Shown: positions 45,723 through 55,093 of the stretch, piece by piece
Position numbering within the stretch: the stretch's first letter is position 1
How the letters are laid out: each line of letters opens with the position of its first letter
Source: an uncultured Colwellia sp.
GTDB taxonomy: Bacteria > Pseudomonadota > Gammaproteobacteria > Enterobacterales > Alteromonadaceae
Assembly (NCBI GenBank): GCA_913058395.1
Contig: CAJXQI010000009.1
Location: forward strand, 124,001-188,000
Length of the DNA: 64,000 bases
Direction of reading: 5' to 3'
The notes under the pieces: model-generated
The model's input: only the letters and a program-made list of their open reading frames with translations
Told to the model about the DNA's origin: nothing
Database searches by the model: none
Translations under genes and position numbers: made by a program

Positions 45723-47447
45723 ATGCCCAAAAAACACAATAGCATTGCTTTTCTAGCTTTTATTTTCGCAGTATTTTCAGCAATATATATCAAACAATTT
45801 ATTGCTCCTCTGTGGGTTGAGCAAAGTTATGTTTACGATGTCAGTACCGATGAACATGGAACATCGAGCTATATATACAAAGAGCAAAAGGTCATCATTG
45901 AAAGTATTGTCGATTATAAAAACTCATCACTAAATCAACAAAACTTAGATAACATCACTGACGCGCCAGTACTCAGCCAACAATGGGTTAGAGATGAACA
46001 GCAACAGCTGAAACTTTTAAAGCCTGCATTTCATTTTGGTGTTTGGTCGTTACTACCGGCATTTATTACTATCGCCTTGTGCCTTCTAACGCGTGAGCCA
46101 TTAACAGCATTACTTGGCGGTATAGTTGTGGGCGCAATAATGCTAGGACGTTATGATCTAACGGATAAAGTTATTATTCCTAATCTTGCCAAAGAAGGCA
46201 CTGCGGCATTATTACTGCTTTATTTATGGCTCCTTGGCGGCTTACTTGGCGTTTGGTCGAAAACAGGCGCTGCACAAGCGTTTGCCAATTACATGACTAA
46301 GCATTTTGTTAAAGGGAGAAAGTCAGCAAAACTGGTTTCATGGTTATTAGGTATACTGTTTTTTCAAGGTGGCACTATGAGTACCGTACTCGTTGGTACA
46401 ACAGTACGACCATTAGCCGACAAAGCAAAAGTTAGCCATGAAGAAATGAGTTACATTGTCGACTCAACCGCCTCACCCATTGCTTCAATTCTTGCGTTCA
46501 ATGCTTGGCCTGCCTATGTACAGGCATTAATTTTTATTCCTGGCGTATCATTTTTAGCAACGGAAGCCGACCGAATCGCCTTCTTCTTTCAAAGTATTCC
46601 TTTTAGCTTCTACAGTATTTTTGCTGTTACCGGCACATTTTTGTTAAGTCTCAATATCACGACCTTTGCAGGTAAGCGTATTAGAGCAGCAAAACATCGA
46701 GCTGAAACTCAAAATCTTCTTGACGCGCCAACGGCAAAACCGCTCAGTGCTAAAGAATTACAAAGTTCAGACGTACCTGAAGGGTATTCGCCTCATGTTT
46801 TGGAGTTTGTTCTACCATTAGTCACATTAACAGCCATTGCAATTGGCAGTTTTATTGCTTTAGGCTCACCGAAAATAAACTGGGCATTTGCTTCTGCACT
46901 GCTCTTGTCAGCCGTTATCGCCATCGTTAAGGGTATGTCGTTAAATCATGTTATTGACGGTTTTACCAATGGCTTAAAAGGCGTAGTTTTCGCTTCAGTG
47001 ATTCTAATGTTGGCGGTAATTATTGGCAGTATCAGTAAAGAAACCGGCGGCGGCTTATTTCTAGTATCGCTATTAGGTGAACAGCTACCATTTTGGTGTT
47101 TACCGGTTATTTTACAACTTATCACTATGATAATCGCATTTTCTACCGGCACAAGTTGGGGCACATATGCCATAGCTTTTCCGTTAGCGATGCCTTTAGC
47201 TTGGGCAATATGTCAAAGCCAAGAATTAGCTAATCCAGAGTTATTTATGATGTTGTGTTTTGCAACTGTGCTCAATGGTAGTGTTTTTGGTGATCAATGC
47301 TCACCAATTTCTGACACCACCATTCTCAGTGCCATGACCACAGGTTGTGACTTAATGGACCATGTAAAATCGCAACTCGTCCCGGCAACATTAGCCGCAT
47401 CTTTAGCTGGTGTATTATGGACATTAACCGCCTACTTTTTTGTTTGA
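45723..47447 (+). CDS. NhaC-family Na+/H+ antiporter-like transporter
   Basis: A 574-residue inner-membrane protein. After an N-terminal helix comes an extra-cytoplasmic loop (about residues 32-105), then about eleven helices with the NhaC pattern: [75 protein letters not shown] and [21 protein letters not shown]. The last three are the conserved core of the family. Members exchange Na+ for H+, or Na+ coupled to an organic substrate such as lactate/malate or an amino acid. Its place between the hydroxyproline genes and DUF1538 genes leaves both open. It has its own 240-bp upstream region. Confidence 0.87.
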   Translation: MPKKHNSIAFLAFIFAVFSAIYIKQFIAPLWVEQSYVYDVSTDEHGTSSYIYKEQKVIIESIVDYKNSSLNQQNLDNITDAPVLSQQWVRDEQQQLKLLKPAFHFGVWSLLPAFITIALCLLTREPLTALLGGIVVGAIMLGRYDLTDKVIIPNLAKEGTAALLLLYLWLLGGLLGVWSKTGAAQAFANYMTKHFVKGRKSAKLVSWLLGILFFQGGTMSTVLVGTTVRPLADKAKVSHEEMSYIVDSTASPIASILAFNAWPAYVQALIFIPGVSFLATEADRIAFFFQSIPFSFYSIFAVTGTFLLSLNITTFAGKRIRAAKHRAETQNLLDAPTAKPLSAKELQSSDVPEGYSPHVLEFVLPLVTLTAIAIGSFIALGSPKINWAFASALLLSAVIAIVKGMSLNHVIDGFTNGLKGVVFASVILMLAVIIGSISKETGGGLFLVSLLGEQLPFWCLPVILQLITMIIAFSTGTSWGTYAIAFPLAMPLAWAICQSQELANPELFMMLCFATVLNGSVFGDQCSPISDTTILSAMTTGCDLMDHVKSQLVPATLAASLAGVLWTLTAYFFV

Positions 47448-47509
47448 TAGTAATAACAGTATCGATTGAAAATATTGTTAAATTACAAGTGTTAAAATGG
47501 AATGTTGCT

Positions 47510-47541
47510 GTAGCACCGATAGAATAAAATCTCTGTGCTAC
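47510..47541. other. Hairpin or operator between the NhaC-like and DUF1538 genes
   Basis: GTAGCAC (47510-47516) and GTGCTAC (47535-47541) form a 7-bp inverted repeat with an 18-nt spacer, followed by TATTTATTA. It lies 63 bp past the transporter stop and about 80 bp before the first DUF1538 gene. It could be a weak terminator or a regulator site; the sequence does not decide. Confidence 0.4.
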
Positions 47542-47622
47542 TATTTATTAACAATGGACGTCGAACTTGTTTTGGATCAAACATTTCCTTCAACATGGTT
47601 CGTATAATAAATTTTTCTTCTG

Positions 47623-48375
47623 GTGAATTTTAGCGATATGAACCAACAATTTATCATTTTTTTCAAAGCACTACTGGGCAGTTGTAAGGACTTGCTCCCC
47701 ATCGTATTCGTGATCGCTTTTTTTCAATTTGCCGTACTACAACAACCGATGCCTAATGTCGGCGATATTTTTATTGGCTTACTGTTAGTGGTACTCGGGT
47801 TAACCTTTTTTATCTACGGCTTAGAAATGGGCTTATTCCCCATAGGTGAGTCAATGGCAAAAGCCTTTGCTCGCAAAGGTAGTATTTCGTGGTTATTAAC
47901 CTTTGCCTTCTGCCTGGGCTTTGGTACCACGGTAGCAGAGCCTTCTTTAATCGCCGTAGCGCGAGAAGCAGCAACCGTTGCCGCAAGCGGCGGGATTATT
48001 GCTGCAACAGAAATAGCACAAAATGAATACGCCAATGGCCTTAGATACACTGTCGCGTTTGCCGTTGGTTTAGCGATTGTTATTGGTGTTCTACGGATTA
48101 TTCGTGGCTGGCCAATTCAATATCTTATCTTAGGTGGGTATGCGTTAGTTGTTATTATGACAGCGTTTGCACCTAGTTGGATTATCGGTATTGCATACGA
48201 CTCAGGCGGCGTAACCACATCAACAATAACGGTACCTTTAGTAACAGCACTGGGTGTTGGTTTAGCGTCATCAATTAAAGGTCGAAACCCGATGATAGAT
48301 GGCTTTGGGCTTATTGCCTTTGCCTCTCTTACCCCGATGATTTTTGTAATGGCCTACGGCATGGTATTAAGCTAA
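47623..48375 (+). CDS. DUF1538 membrane protein, first of a pair
   Basis: 250 residues, about seven membrane helices. DUF1538 hallmarks are [49 protein letters not shown] and [20 protein letters not shown]. The same set occurs in the next gene, so the two are paralogues and probably a heterodimeric transporter. From memory, a paired DUF1538 system in a Halomonas (UmpAB) was reported as a two-component Na+/H+ antiporter; I could not check this. The frame opens at a GTG (47623); an ATG five codons on (47638) is equally possible, and neither has a clear ribosome-binding site. It heads a four-gene unit. Confidence 0.88.
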   Translation: MNFSDMNQQFIIFFKALLGSCKDLLPIVFVIAFFQFAVLQQPMPNVGDIFIGLLLVVLGLTFFIYGLEMGLFPIGESMAKAFARKGSISWLLTFAFCLGFGTTVAEPSLIAVAREAATVAASGGIIAATEIAQNEYANGLRYTVAFAVGLAIVIGVLRIIRGWPIQYLILGGYALVVIMTAFAPSWIIGIAYDSGGVTTSTITVPLVTALGVGLASSIKGRNPMIDGFGLIAFASLTPMIFVMAYGMVLS

Positions 48376-48417
48376 TGACTAAAATACGTAATTTTATTTG
48401 CAACGGAGTCGGCTAAC

Positions 48418-49197
48418 TTGGAATTACTGATTGAGTTTCTAAACACACTAAAATCGACAGTGGTCGATGTGTTGCCAATATTATCAATAATTTTAGTGTT
48501 CCAATTATTGGTCATCCGCCGCCCTATTCCCCATGTAAAACAAGTTGGTTTTGGTTTCTTATATGTACTCATTGGTTTAGCGTTATTTTTGCTAGGCTTA
48601 GAGAAAGCATTGTTCCCGCTAGGCAAAATGATGGCTGAGCAGCTAACCGCGCCTGAGTTTATTAACCCGACCGCGCTGGCTGAAGAAGCAATTAATTGGA
48701 CATACTATACTTGGGTATATATTTTCGCTGCCGCTATCGGCTTTAGCACCACGATTGCTGAACCGTCATTAATTGCCGTAGCGTTAAAAGCTGAAGAAGT
48801 TTCTGGTGGCGGTATTCGAGCAAACAGTTTGCGTATTGCTGTAGCGATTGGTGTTGCTATTGGCATTGCACTTGGCAGCTATCGAATTGTGGTTGGCCAT
48901 CCAATTCATTACTACATCATTGCTGGTTATATTGTGGTGGTTATACAAACTTTTTTCTGCCCAAAAATGATTGTACCTTTAGCCTATGACTCTGGCGGTG
49001 TAACAACATCAACCGTTACCGTGCCATTAGTTGCTGCGTTAGGTTTAGGGCTTGCCAGCACTATTCCAGGAAGAAGCCCGTTAATTGACGGTTTCGGACT
49101 GATCGCATTTGCCAGTTTATTTCCAATAATAGCCGTAATGGCTTATGCACAAATAACCCATATACGAACAAAACTAACTAAAAGTGAGTACAAATAA
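48418..49197 (+). CDS. DUF1538 membrane protein, second of a pair
   Basis: 259 residues with the same motifs as the preceding protein: [54 protein letters not shown] and [19 protein letters not shown]. It differs by an insert after the third helix (about residues 78-100, FINPTALAEEAINWTYY) and a charged C-terminal tail. The start is a TTG with GGAG 9 nt upstream; no ATG lies near. The stop overlaps the PII-like start by one base (TAATG), so translation is coupled. Pairing with two small cytosolic sensor proteins suggests regulated ion or solute transport. Confidence 0.88.
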   Translation: MELLIEFLNTLKSTVVDVLPILSIILVFQLLVIRRPIPHVKQVGFGFLYVLIGLALFLLGLEKALFPLGKMMAEQLTAPEFINPTALAEEAINWTYYTWVYIFAAAIGFSTTIAEPSLIAVALKAEEVSGGGIRANSLRIAVAIGVAIGIALGSYRIVVGHPIHYYIIAGYIVVVIQTFFCPKMIVPLAYDSGGVTTSTVTVPLVAALGLGLASTIPGRSPLIDGFGLIAFASLFPIIAVMAYAQITHIRTKLTKSEYK

Positions 49198-49547
49198 TGC
49201 ACTTTAAATTGATCATTGCATTCGTAGAAGATGCAGTAACCGAAAAGGTGATGAAAGAAGCCCGCATGGCTGGTGCCACTGGCGCTACCATTATAAACAA
49301 TGCGCGAGGCGAAGGCATTAAGCGCCAAAGAACATTTTTTGGTATGCAGCTTGAAACACAACGCGATGTATTATTATTTGTTGTTGAAGAGCATTTATGT
49401 CGTAAAATTCTTGAGCGCATTGCAACTGTCGCAGGTTTTGACGAAGAGCCCGGCAAAGGTATTGCGATACAAATTGATATCCAAGACGCCGTCGGTGTTG
49501 CTCACCAAGTTGAGCGTTTAAAAGGTAAAATTGAGGAAGAGCTATGA
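49197..49547 (+). CDS. PII-like signalling protein
   Basis: 116 residues with a PII (GlnB/GlnK-like) fold: MHFKLIIAFVEDAVTEKVMK, AGATGATIINNARGEGI, RDVLLFVVEEHLCRKILERI and EEPGKGIAIQIDIQDAVGV, where the last block matches the PII C-terminal signature region. The T-loop segment (IKRQRTFFGMQLETQ) is unlike GlnB and has no Tyr at the uridylylation position, so it is a PII relative with other ligands or partners, not the general nitrogen sensor. It starts in the stop codon of the DUF1538 gene and overlaps the CBS gene by 4 bp (ATGA). It probably gates the DUF1538 pair in response to a nucleotide (inference). Confidence 0.87.
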   Translation: MHFKLIIAFVEDAVTEKVMKEARMAGATGATIINNARGEGIKRQRTFFGMQLETQRDVLLFVVEEHLCRKILERIATVAGFDEEPGKGIAIQIDIQDAVGVAHQVERLKGKIEEEL

Positions 49548-49945
49548 GCCATAAATTAGTGCAAGTTAAAGATGCAATGACCACTGAAAGTTATCAATTT
49601 ACTGATGGTATGGTAACCGTTGCGGAAGGTATAAAACTAGCAAAAGAGCATAACGTTACGGCATTAATCATTAATAAACGCCATGAAAACGATGAGTTTG
49701 GTTTAGTCATGCTGTCTGATATTGCTAAACAGGTTATTGCCAAAGATCGCTCACCTGAACGAGTTAATTTATATGAGATTATGGCAAAACCTTTATTGTC
49801 AGTTCCGCCAGAAATGGACGTTCGTTATTGCGCACGGTTATTCGAGAATTTTGGTGTTAATACAGCACCAGTTATCAAGGACCAGCAAGTGTTAGGCTTA
49901 GTAAATTACACCAATATGGTACTAACATTGTTGGGCGATGAATAA
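49544..49945 (+). CDS. Stand-alone CBS-pair (Bateman) protein
   Basis: 133 residues made of two CBS motifs. The first is VQVKDAMTTESYQFTDGMVT with EGIKLAKEHNVTALIIN and FGLVMLSDIAKQV. The second is NLYEIMAKPLLSVPPEMDVR, FENFGVNTAPVIKDQQVLGL and VNYTNM. Bateman modules bind adenine nucleotides such as AMP, ATP or SAM, or c-di-AMP, and switch transporters or enzymes. It is last in the DUF1538-DUF1538-PII-CBS unit and translationally coupled to the PII-like gene. It has no other domain and no membrane segment, so it likely acts in trans on the membrane pair. Confidence 0.88.
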   Translation: MSHKLVQVKDAMTTESYQFTDGMVTVAEGIKLAKEHNVTALIINKRHENDEFGLVMLSDIAKQVIAKDRSPERVNLYEIMAKPLLSVPPEMDVRYCARLFENFGVNTAPVIKDQQVLGLVNYTNMVLTLLGDE

Positions 49946-49991
49946 GTCGCTTTAAGTAGCGAATACTCATACAAAGCATTTATAAATATAT

Positions 49992-51614
49992 CTAAGGTAT
50001 AACCTTTAAATTAGGTGTACCTTTTTTTATCGCTTGCTCTTCCTCTAATACTAGTGGCACTTTAACGACAAAGCAGCAGCCATGTTCACTTTCAAGTATT
50101 TTAATCGTACCACCAAGCTTAGTGTTTACTAAGTTATAAACAATATTCATTCCCAGACCTGAGCCACCTAAACCGCGTTTTGTGGTAACAAATGGGTCAA
50201 ATATTTTGTCTTTCACATCAACATTAATACCTTTACCATCGTCTTGATATACCAAAACAAGATTTTCATCATTGGCCTGAAAATCAATACTAATTTCACC
50301 ATCATTGCGATCTTCAAAACCGTGAACATGTGAGTTAGTTAAAAAGTTAGTTAATATTTGATTCCAAGCGCTGGGGAAAGTTACTAAATTCAATGCGGGA
50401 TCAACATTGATTTTAATGACATAGTTTTTATGTTTGAATAAGGTTTTCACCGTATTAACCACATCATTTACATGCTGAGCCAAGTTTATATTAAGTTTAG
50501 GATCAGTATGATGTTCAACCGCAACCGACTTAAAGCCGCGTATTAAATCCACCGCTTTATTTAAGCTTCGCTCAATTATTTGTTCATATTCAACAAACAT
50601 ATTTAATATTGAGGTTAATTGTTTTTTTGTTAACTTTTTATCAATCAAGGCATGGTTTAATTCAGCTATTTTTTCTTTTAAGGCACTGACAGAAGTAACA
50701 CAAATACCTAGTGGCGTATTTACTTCATGAGCAACCCCTGCCACCAACTGGCCAAGCGAAGCCATTTTTTCAGATTGCACCAACTTATCTTTTGCTAACG
50801 TTAACTCGTTCAAAGATTGTTGTAATTGCTGATTACTTTCTGCAAGTTTAGAGGTACGTTCATAAACCTTTATTTCTAAATCGCCATTGAGATTTATAAG
50901 CGCATTTTCCGCGTCTTCAAGCTGTACTATGTCATTTTTTAACGTTAACCGCATACCATTGATGGCATTAACTAATTCATCAAGTTCATCAACTTCTTGT
51001 TTACGGTTATGCAGCGTCAATGGCTCATCTAAGTTTTGTGCATTGAGCGCCTTAGAATATAAAGTAATACGAAATAAATGCTTGGTGATTAACCAATGAA
51101 CAATGAAAAAAGTACAAAACGCGACGATAAAAATTTTGATAAATTCTGAGACAATAATAAAACCAGCTTTTTGCTTTAAGTGTTGGTAAATATCTTGATA
51201 GTCAGCTGAGATAACCATAGTACCTATGGTATTATTTTCGAAGTTGATCGGGTACTGCTCAACTTTAGGCGGGTTATCTATTACATTGCCCACTTCATAA
51301 ACTTTGCCAAAGCTTGTGGTGATTTTAACGTGGCGAATATCAGGTAAACGTTGAATGCCACCAATTTGTTGTTCAACTAAAGGCTCATTAAAATCCCAAA
51401 GACTGGTGGAGATAGATTGGTTAAAACTCAACTCTATATTATCAAAACGCTCATCTAAGGCGGACACTCCGCCCTTAAAGTCTACATATATTTGAATAAA
51501 GGTTGAACAGACTGATAAAAATGCACTACATAAGAAAATATAAACAAATACTCGTCGGCTTAATTTATTATTAAATACACCTTTACTCGACATTATTTTA
51601 TCCATGAAATCCAT
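49992..51614 (-). CDS. Membrane-bound sensor histidine kinase, orphan
   Basis: 540 residues: helix 1 (about 20-40), a periplasmic domain (about 45-155), helix 2 (about 160-180), a HAMP-like linker with long coiled coil (to about 280), and a kinase core. The H-box is LVAGVAHEVNTPLG (His near residue 295). The ATP-binding N-box is NQILTNFLTNSHVHGFED, followed by YQDDGKGI and GGSGLGMNIVYNLV. It autophosphorylates and passes phosphate to a response regulator, but none is encoded in the window. It is convergent with the CBS gene. The C-terminus (EEQAIKKGTPNLKVIP) extends slightly past the core. Signal unknown. Confidence 0.9.
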   Translation of the reverse strand: MDFMDKIMSSKGVFNNKLSRRVFVYIFLCSAFLSVCSTFIQIYVDFKGGVSALDERFDNIELSFNQSISTSLWDFNEPLVEQQIGGIQRLPDIRHVKITTSFGKVYEVGNVIDNPPKVEQYPINFENNTIGTMVISADYQDIYQHLKQKAGFIIVSEFIKIFIVAFCTFFIVHWLITKHLFRITLYSKALNAQNLDEPLTLHNRKQEVDELDELVNAINGMRLTLKNDIVQLEDAENALINLNGDLEIKVYERTSKLAESNQQLQQSLNELTLAKDKLVQSEKMASLGQLVAGVAHEVNTPLGICVTSVSALKEKIAELNHALIDKKLTKKQLTSILNMFVEYEQIIERSLNKAVDLIRGFKSVAVEHHTDPKLNINLAQHVNDVVNTVKTLFKHKNYVIKINVDPALNLVTFPSAWNQILTNFLTNSHVHGFEDRNDGEISIDFQANDENLVLVYQDDGKGINVDVKDKIFDPFVTTKRGLGGSGLGMNIVYNLVNTKLGGTIKILESEHGCCFVVKVPLVLEEEQAIKKGTPNLKVIP

Positions 51615-51961
51615 GTACCATATTTATAACACCAACTGTAATGGCTTAGTAACAATCTAAGCCATTACATCTTAGCACTATTTATATAGTAGTGAGTTGT
51701 AATGTCAAATATCAAACGGCTAGATTCAATGTTAGATAAGCATATTTGTATTGCATATTTAATCAAATGATATGAAAACTCTGATTTTTACAACTAACTC
51801 ATTGAATTGTTGAAAATTAGCTTTGCCTCACTAATGACCAATGTTGCAGCAAGTTTTATTTTCTAATAACACCTCAGCACAATCTAAAATTTGTTGCCAT
51901 AAAGCTATCAGCTCTAATGCAAAGCTGACATTCTTCACATTAAATAGTCACTTTAAATTTA
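51615..51961. other. Intergenic stretch between reductase and histidine kinase genes
   Basis: About 350 bp of AT-rich sequence. On the minus strand roughly 51840-51950 has a short open stretch (LELIALWQQILDCAEVL, then ending IGH) that could be the tail of a decayed gene, but there is no start and I do not recognise it. No terminator or repeat was seen. Confidence 0.35.
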
Positions 51962-52906
51962 TTATGCTTTAACAAAGTCAGCAACAAGTTTAGCCGCAGT
52001 TAAGTCTTCTAAAGCATGACCAACTGATTTAAATACAGTGATATCTTGTCTATTTCTTTGCATAGTGAATTTTTGCTGAGAAAAAGCAAATAGATCTGCC
52101 TCTATTTGATCTTTACTGATAACTCCTTGTTGCAACGGTATCGCCATATCTCCGGTTTCACGTAAAGCACTTTCAAAATTATCAACAAATAGTCTCGACT
52201 TTATTAAGCATTCATCATCCATTTCTCGCATATCAGGGCGATATGAACCAACCATATCGACATGCTGCCCCGCCACTAACCATTTACCTAAAACCAATGG
52301 TTCTTTACTCAAGGTTGCACAAGAAATAATGTCGGCTTTTTTTATGTAATCTTCGATATTGTCAACTGCTTGGCACCTTAAGTTTAAGTGCGCCACTTGC
52401 TGGCATATTGCTTCTGCCTTTGCTTTATCACGGCCCCAAACATAGACCTTTTTAATTGCTCTGACACTTGCATGCGCTTCAATTAGCTTACTTGATAAAG
52501 TGCCTGTACCTATCATCAATAAGGTTTCACTGTCTTCGCGTGATAAAAAACGAGAAGCTAACGCAGACGCTGCCGCTGTTCTTCTTGCTGTTAATGCTGG
52601 CGCATCCATCATGGCTATCATGGCGCCAGTATCAACATCCATCAATAAGTATGAGCCTTGAATTGACGGTAAGCCCTTCTTACCATTTTCAGGTGCAACA
52701 GTTACAATTTTAACCCCTGCAACTTCACCCGCTTGCCACGCCGGCATCATGAGCAACGTTGTTTCTCTTGATGCTTTTGGGTTTTCCATATCAAAATGTA
52801 AACGCGGCGGAACGGTTATATCACTAGCAAAAGCGAGTTCAAGCGCATCAACAAGTTTTGGGAATGATAGAGCATGGTTAACGGTTTCTGCGTTTATTGT
52901 CAGCAT
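51962..52906 (-). CDS. Pyrroline-2-carboxylate reductase (ornithine cyclodeaminase/mu-crystallin family)
   Basis: 314 residues from the ATG at 52904-52906 (GAGAA about 6 nt upstream). The upstream extension to 52987 is a hydrophobic artefact. Family landmarks are PPRLHFDMENP, AGVKIVTVAPENGKKGLPSIQG (first part), DAPALTARRTAAASALA, the NAD motif LMIGTGTLSSKLIEAH, CATLSKEPLVLG and FKSVGHALEDLTAAKL. With a trans-3-hydroxyproline dehydratase and a shared operator, reduction of pyrroline-2-carboxylate to L-proline is the best role; ornithine cyclodeaminase is the alternative. It lies 8 kb from the dehydratase gene but appears to belong to its regulon. Confidence 0.88.
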   Translation of the reverse strand: MLTINAETVNHALSFPKLVDALELAFASDITVPPRLHFDMENPKASRETTLLMMPAWQAGEVAGVKIVTVAPENGKKGLPSIQGSYLLMDVDTGAMIAMMDAPALTARRTAAASALASRFLSREDSETLLMIGTGTLSSKLIEAHASVRAIKKVYVWGRDKAKAEAICQQVAHLNLRCQAVDNIEDYIKKADIISCATLSKEPLVLGKWLVAGQHVDMVGSYRPDMREMDDECLIKSRLFVDNFESALRETGDMAIPLQQGVISKDQIEADLFAFSQQKFTMQRNRQDITVFKSVGHALEDLTAAKLVADFVKA

Positions 52907-52954
52907 AGTATTCTCGTAATATAAAAGAGGATAGAAGATCAAAAGCATTATTGC

Positions 52955-52970
52955 ATACTGTATACAAATA
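52955..52970. promoter_or_regulatory. Operator-like palindrome upstream of the reductase gene
   Basis: ATACTGTATACAAATA, sharing the TGTATACA core (52959-52966) with the perfect palindrome at 43021-43036. It sits about 50 bp before the reductase ATG, the same distance as in the dehydratase gene. It is probably a second site for the GntR/FCD regulator. Confidence 0.55.
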
Positions 52971-53104
52971 TAAAATATGAAAAACAACTCTATTAATAAG
53001 AGATGAAGATAAATTTATATTTTAGGTCTTGTCCGATTCTCGCTAGTCATTTACATTGCCTGACGTATGATCAGCAAAGTTAATCGTTATGGTAAAGGAT
53101 ATAT

Positions 53105-54571
53105 ATGTTAAGTGTTGAGGTTTGCGAAAACGCTAGGTTAAGTCGAGATGCGCGTTTTGATGGTAAGTTTTTTACCGCGGTACTCACCACTGGAATATTC
53201 TGCCGCCCAGTTTGTCCTGCACGGCCACCAAAACCAGAAAACGTAAAATACTATGAAAGTGCAGAATTAGCTCAACAGTCAGGCTTTCGTCCTTGTAAAC
53301 GTTGTTTTCCTCAACTAGCGCCGAATCTGCCTTTGCCGCGTAAAATAAAACAAATTACCCAAGCATATTATGAGAATAACTACAGTTTGCAAAGCTGTTC
53401 ACAACAACTAGATATTAGCGAAAGGCAAATTCGCCGTCTATTCATGCAATATTATGGCTTACCGCCAAGTGAGTTTTTTCATCAACAACGTTTATTACTT
53501 GCCCATAAACTACTCATTTCAACGCCGTTAAGTATTACAAACGTTGCATTTGCCGCAGGTTTTAATAGTATTCGACGCTTTAATGAAGTGATTTTACAAG
53601 CCTATCAAACTACACCGAGTGATATCAGGGGTAATAAAGTCACTTCATCTGACAGCCAAGTCACTATTTTACTGCCTTACAAAGCACCATTCGATTGGCC
53701 ACTAATGCTGAGCTTTTTCCGTTCAAGAAAAATGAGCAACATAGAAGATATAAGTACTGAACATTACTTTCGCACTATTGAACTTGATGATTGCCGTGGC
53801 TGGATAAAAGTAACTCACCATAAAAAGAAAAACGCGTTGAATCTAACCGTAAAGCTTACTGATTATAGCTATTTACACCAAATCATTGCGCGTGTTCGTC
53901 GTATGTTCGACTTAGATCCCGATATGCAAATAATTCATCAACACTTGATGAAGCATCCTAAATTAGCATCAGTGATAGAAAACTTTCCCGGCCTACGTTT
54001 ACCGGGTTGCTGGGATATTTTCGAATTTTCTATTCGTGCGATATTAGGTCAACAAATATCGGTAAAAGGCGCAACAACACTGGCACAACGTATTGCCGAA
54101 AAATATGGCGAAAATATTGCTGAATTAGAGCAACCAGCGAATATTAAAACCTCAAAGTATTTTCCAAAAATTGATGCCCTAATGGCTGTAGATTATCAAG
54201 ATATCGGCTTAACACGGTCACGTATCGCAACATTGCAAACTTGGGTAAGCTTTTTTAAAGAGAACGAAAACATATTTGCCAAAGGCTTAACCATTGAAGA
54301 GTTAGAAGCTGCATTAACAAAACTCAAAGGTATCGGCCCTTGGACGGTAAACTATATAGGCATGCGCGGTTTGAGCGACCCTGATGCATTTCCTAGCGCC
54401 GATTTAGGCATTATTAAAGCGCTAACAATAGATGGCGTAAAACCGAAAAATAAAGATATTTTGGCACTAGCAGAAACTTGGCGTCCTTGGCGTGCCTATG
54501 CAGCTATTTATTTATGGCAGTCACTGCAACTCACAACTGAAAACAATATCAAAACTGATATCAAGGAATAA
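53105..54571 (+). CDS. Ada N-domain/AraC/AlkA fusion: adaptive-response regulator and 3-methyladenine DNA glycosylase
   Basis: 488 residues in three parts. Residues 1-80 are the Ada metal-binding phosphotriester-repair domain with four cysteines (C33 and C37 in GIFCRPVCPARPP, C64 and C67 in RPCKRCFP). Residues about 80-180 are an AraC-type DNA-binding domain (ISERQIRRLFMQYYGLPPSE, VAFAAGFNSIRRFNEV). Residues about 190-480 are an AlkA glycosylase with ILGQQISVKGA and the helix-hairpin-helix LKGIGPWTVNYI followed by the catalytic Asp in FPSADLGI (about D433). It should sense methylphosphotriesters, activate transcription and excise alkylated bases. The ogt gene follows after 5 bp; together they make an alkylation-repair operon. 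Confidence 0.93.
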   Translation: MLSVEVCENARLSRDARFDGKFFTAVLTTGIFCRPVCPARPPKPENVKYYESAELAQQSGFRPCKRCFPQLAPNLPLPRKIKQITQAYYENNYSLQSCSQQLDISERQIRRLFMQYYGLPPSEFFHQQRLLLAHKLLISTPLSITNVAFAAGFNSIRRFNEVILQAYQTTPSDIRGNKVTSSDSQVTILLPYKAPFDWPLMLSFFRSRKMSNIEDISTEHYFRTIELDDCRGWIKVTHHKKKNALNLTVKLTDYSYLHQIIARVRRMFDLDPDMQIIHQHLMKHPKLASVIENFPGLRLPGCWDIFEFSIRAILGQQISVKGATTLAQRIAEKYGENIAELEQPANIKTSKYFPKIDALMAVDYQDIGLTRSRIATLQTWVSFFKENENIFAKGLTIEELEAALTKLKGIGPWTVNYIGMRGLSDPDAFPSADLGIIKALTIDGVKPKNKDILALAETWRPWRAYAAIYLWQSLQLTTENNIKTDIKE

Positions 54572-54576
54572 GCGTT

Positions 54577-55056
54577 ATGTATTATTGTATTTATCAATCA
54601 CCTTTAGGTGAAATCGCCTTAACGGCTAATGATGAGGGCTTAAGCGCACTAGCCTTTCAAGCGGGTAAGTCACCAATCGATTTAACCATGGGCTTAACCG
54701 AAGATACTAGTAAATTTGCCGAAGTCATTCAGCAGTTAACTGAATACTTTAATGAAGAACGAACTCAATTTGACTTGCCTTTAGCCCCAAAAGGCACCGC
54801 ATTTCAAAAACAAGTTTGGCAAGCACTAAGCAAAATTCCTTGTGGCGAAACTAAAAGCTATGGCTGGATTGCTAAAAGTATTAACAATGAAAAAGCGGTA
54901 CGTGCTGTCGGGACAGCAAATGGTGCCAACCCTATTGCCTTAATAGTACCTTGCCATAGAGTTATTGGCAGTAATGGCAAGTTAACGGGTTATGCCGGCG
55001 GTTTAGCACTAAAAGCAAAACTATTAATGCATGAAGGCGCGCAATTCAAACCTTAA
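54577..55056 (+). CDS. ogt: Methylated-DNA-protein cysteine methyltransferase
   Basis: 159 residues. The C-terminal domain holds FQKQVWQALSKIPCGETKSYG, the helix-turn-helix with the Arg finger (NEKAVRAVGTANGANP) and the active site IVPCHRVIGSNGKLTGYAGG, with the acceptor Cys near residue 126. It repairs O6-methylguanine and O4-methylthymine by suicide transfer to the Cys. It has no Ada N-domain; that part is encoded in the upstream gene, so the E. coli Ada functions are split differently here. AAGGA in the end of the upstream gene serves as ribosome-binding site. Confidence 0.95.
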   Translation: MYYCIYQSPLGEIALTANDEGLSALAFQAGKSPIDLTMGLTEDTSKFAEVIQQLTEYFNEERTQFDLPLAPKGTAFQKQVWQALSKIPCGETKSYGWIAKSINNEKAVRAVGTANGANPIALIVPCHRVIGSNGKLTGYAGGLALKAKLLMHEGAQFKP

Positions 55057-55093
55057 ACAATGAATATAAAACCGTAAAAATAGCTACTAAACA

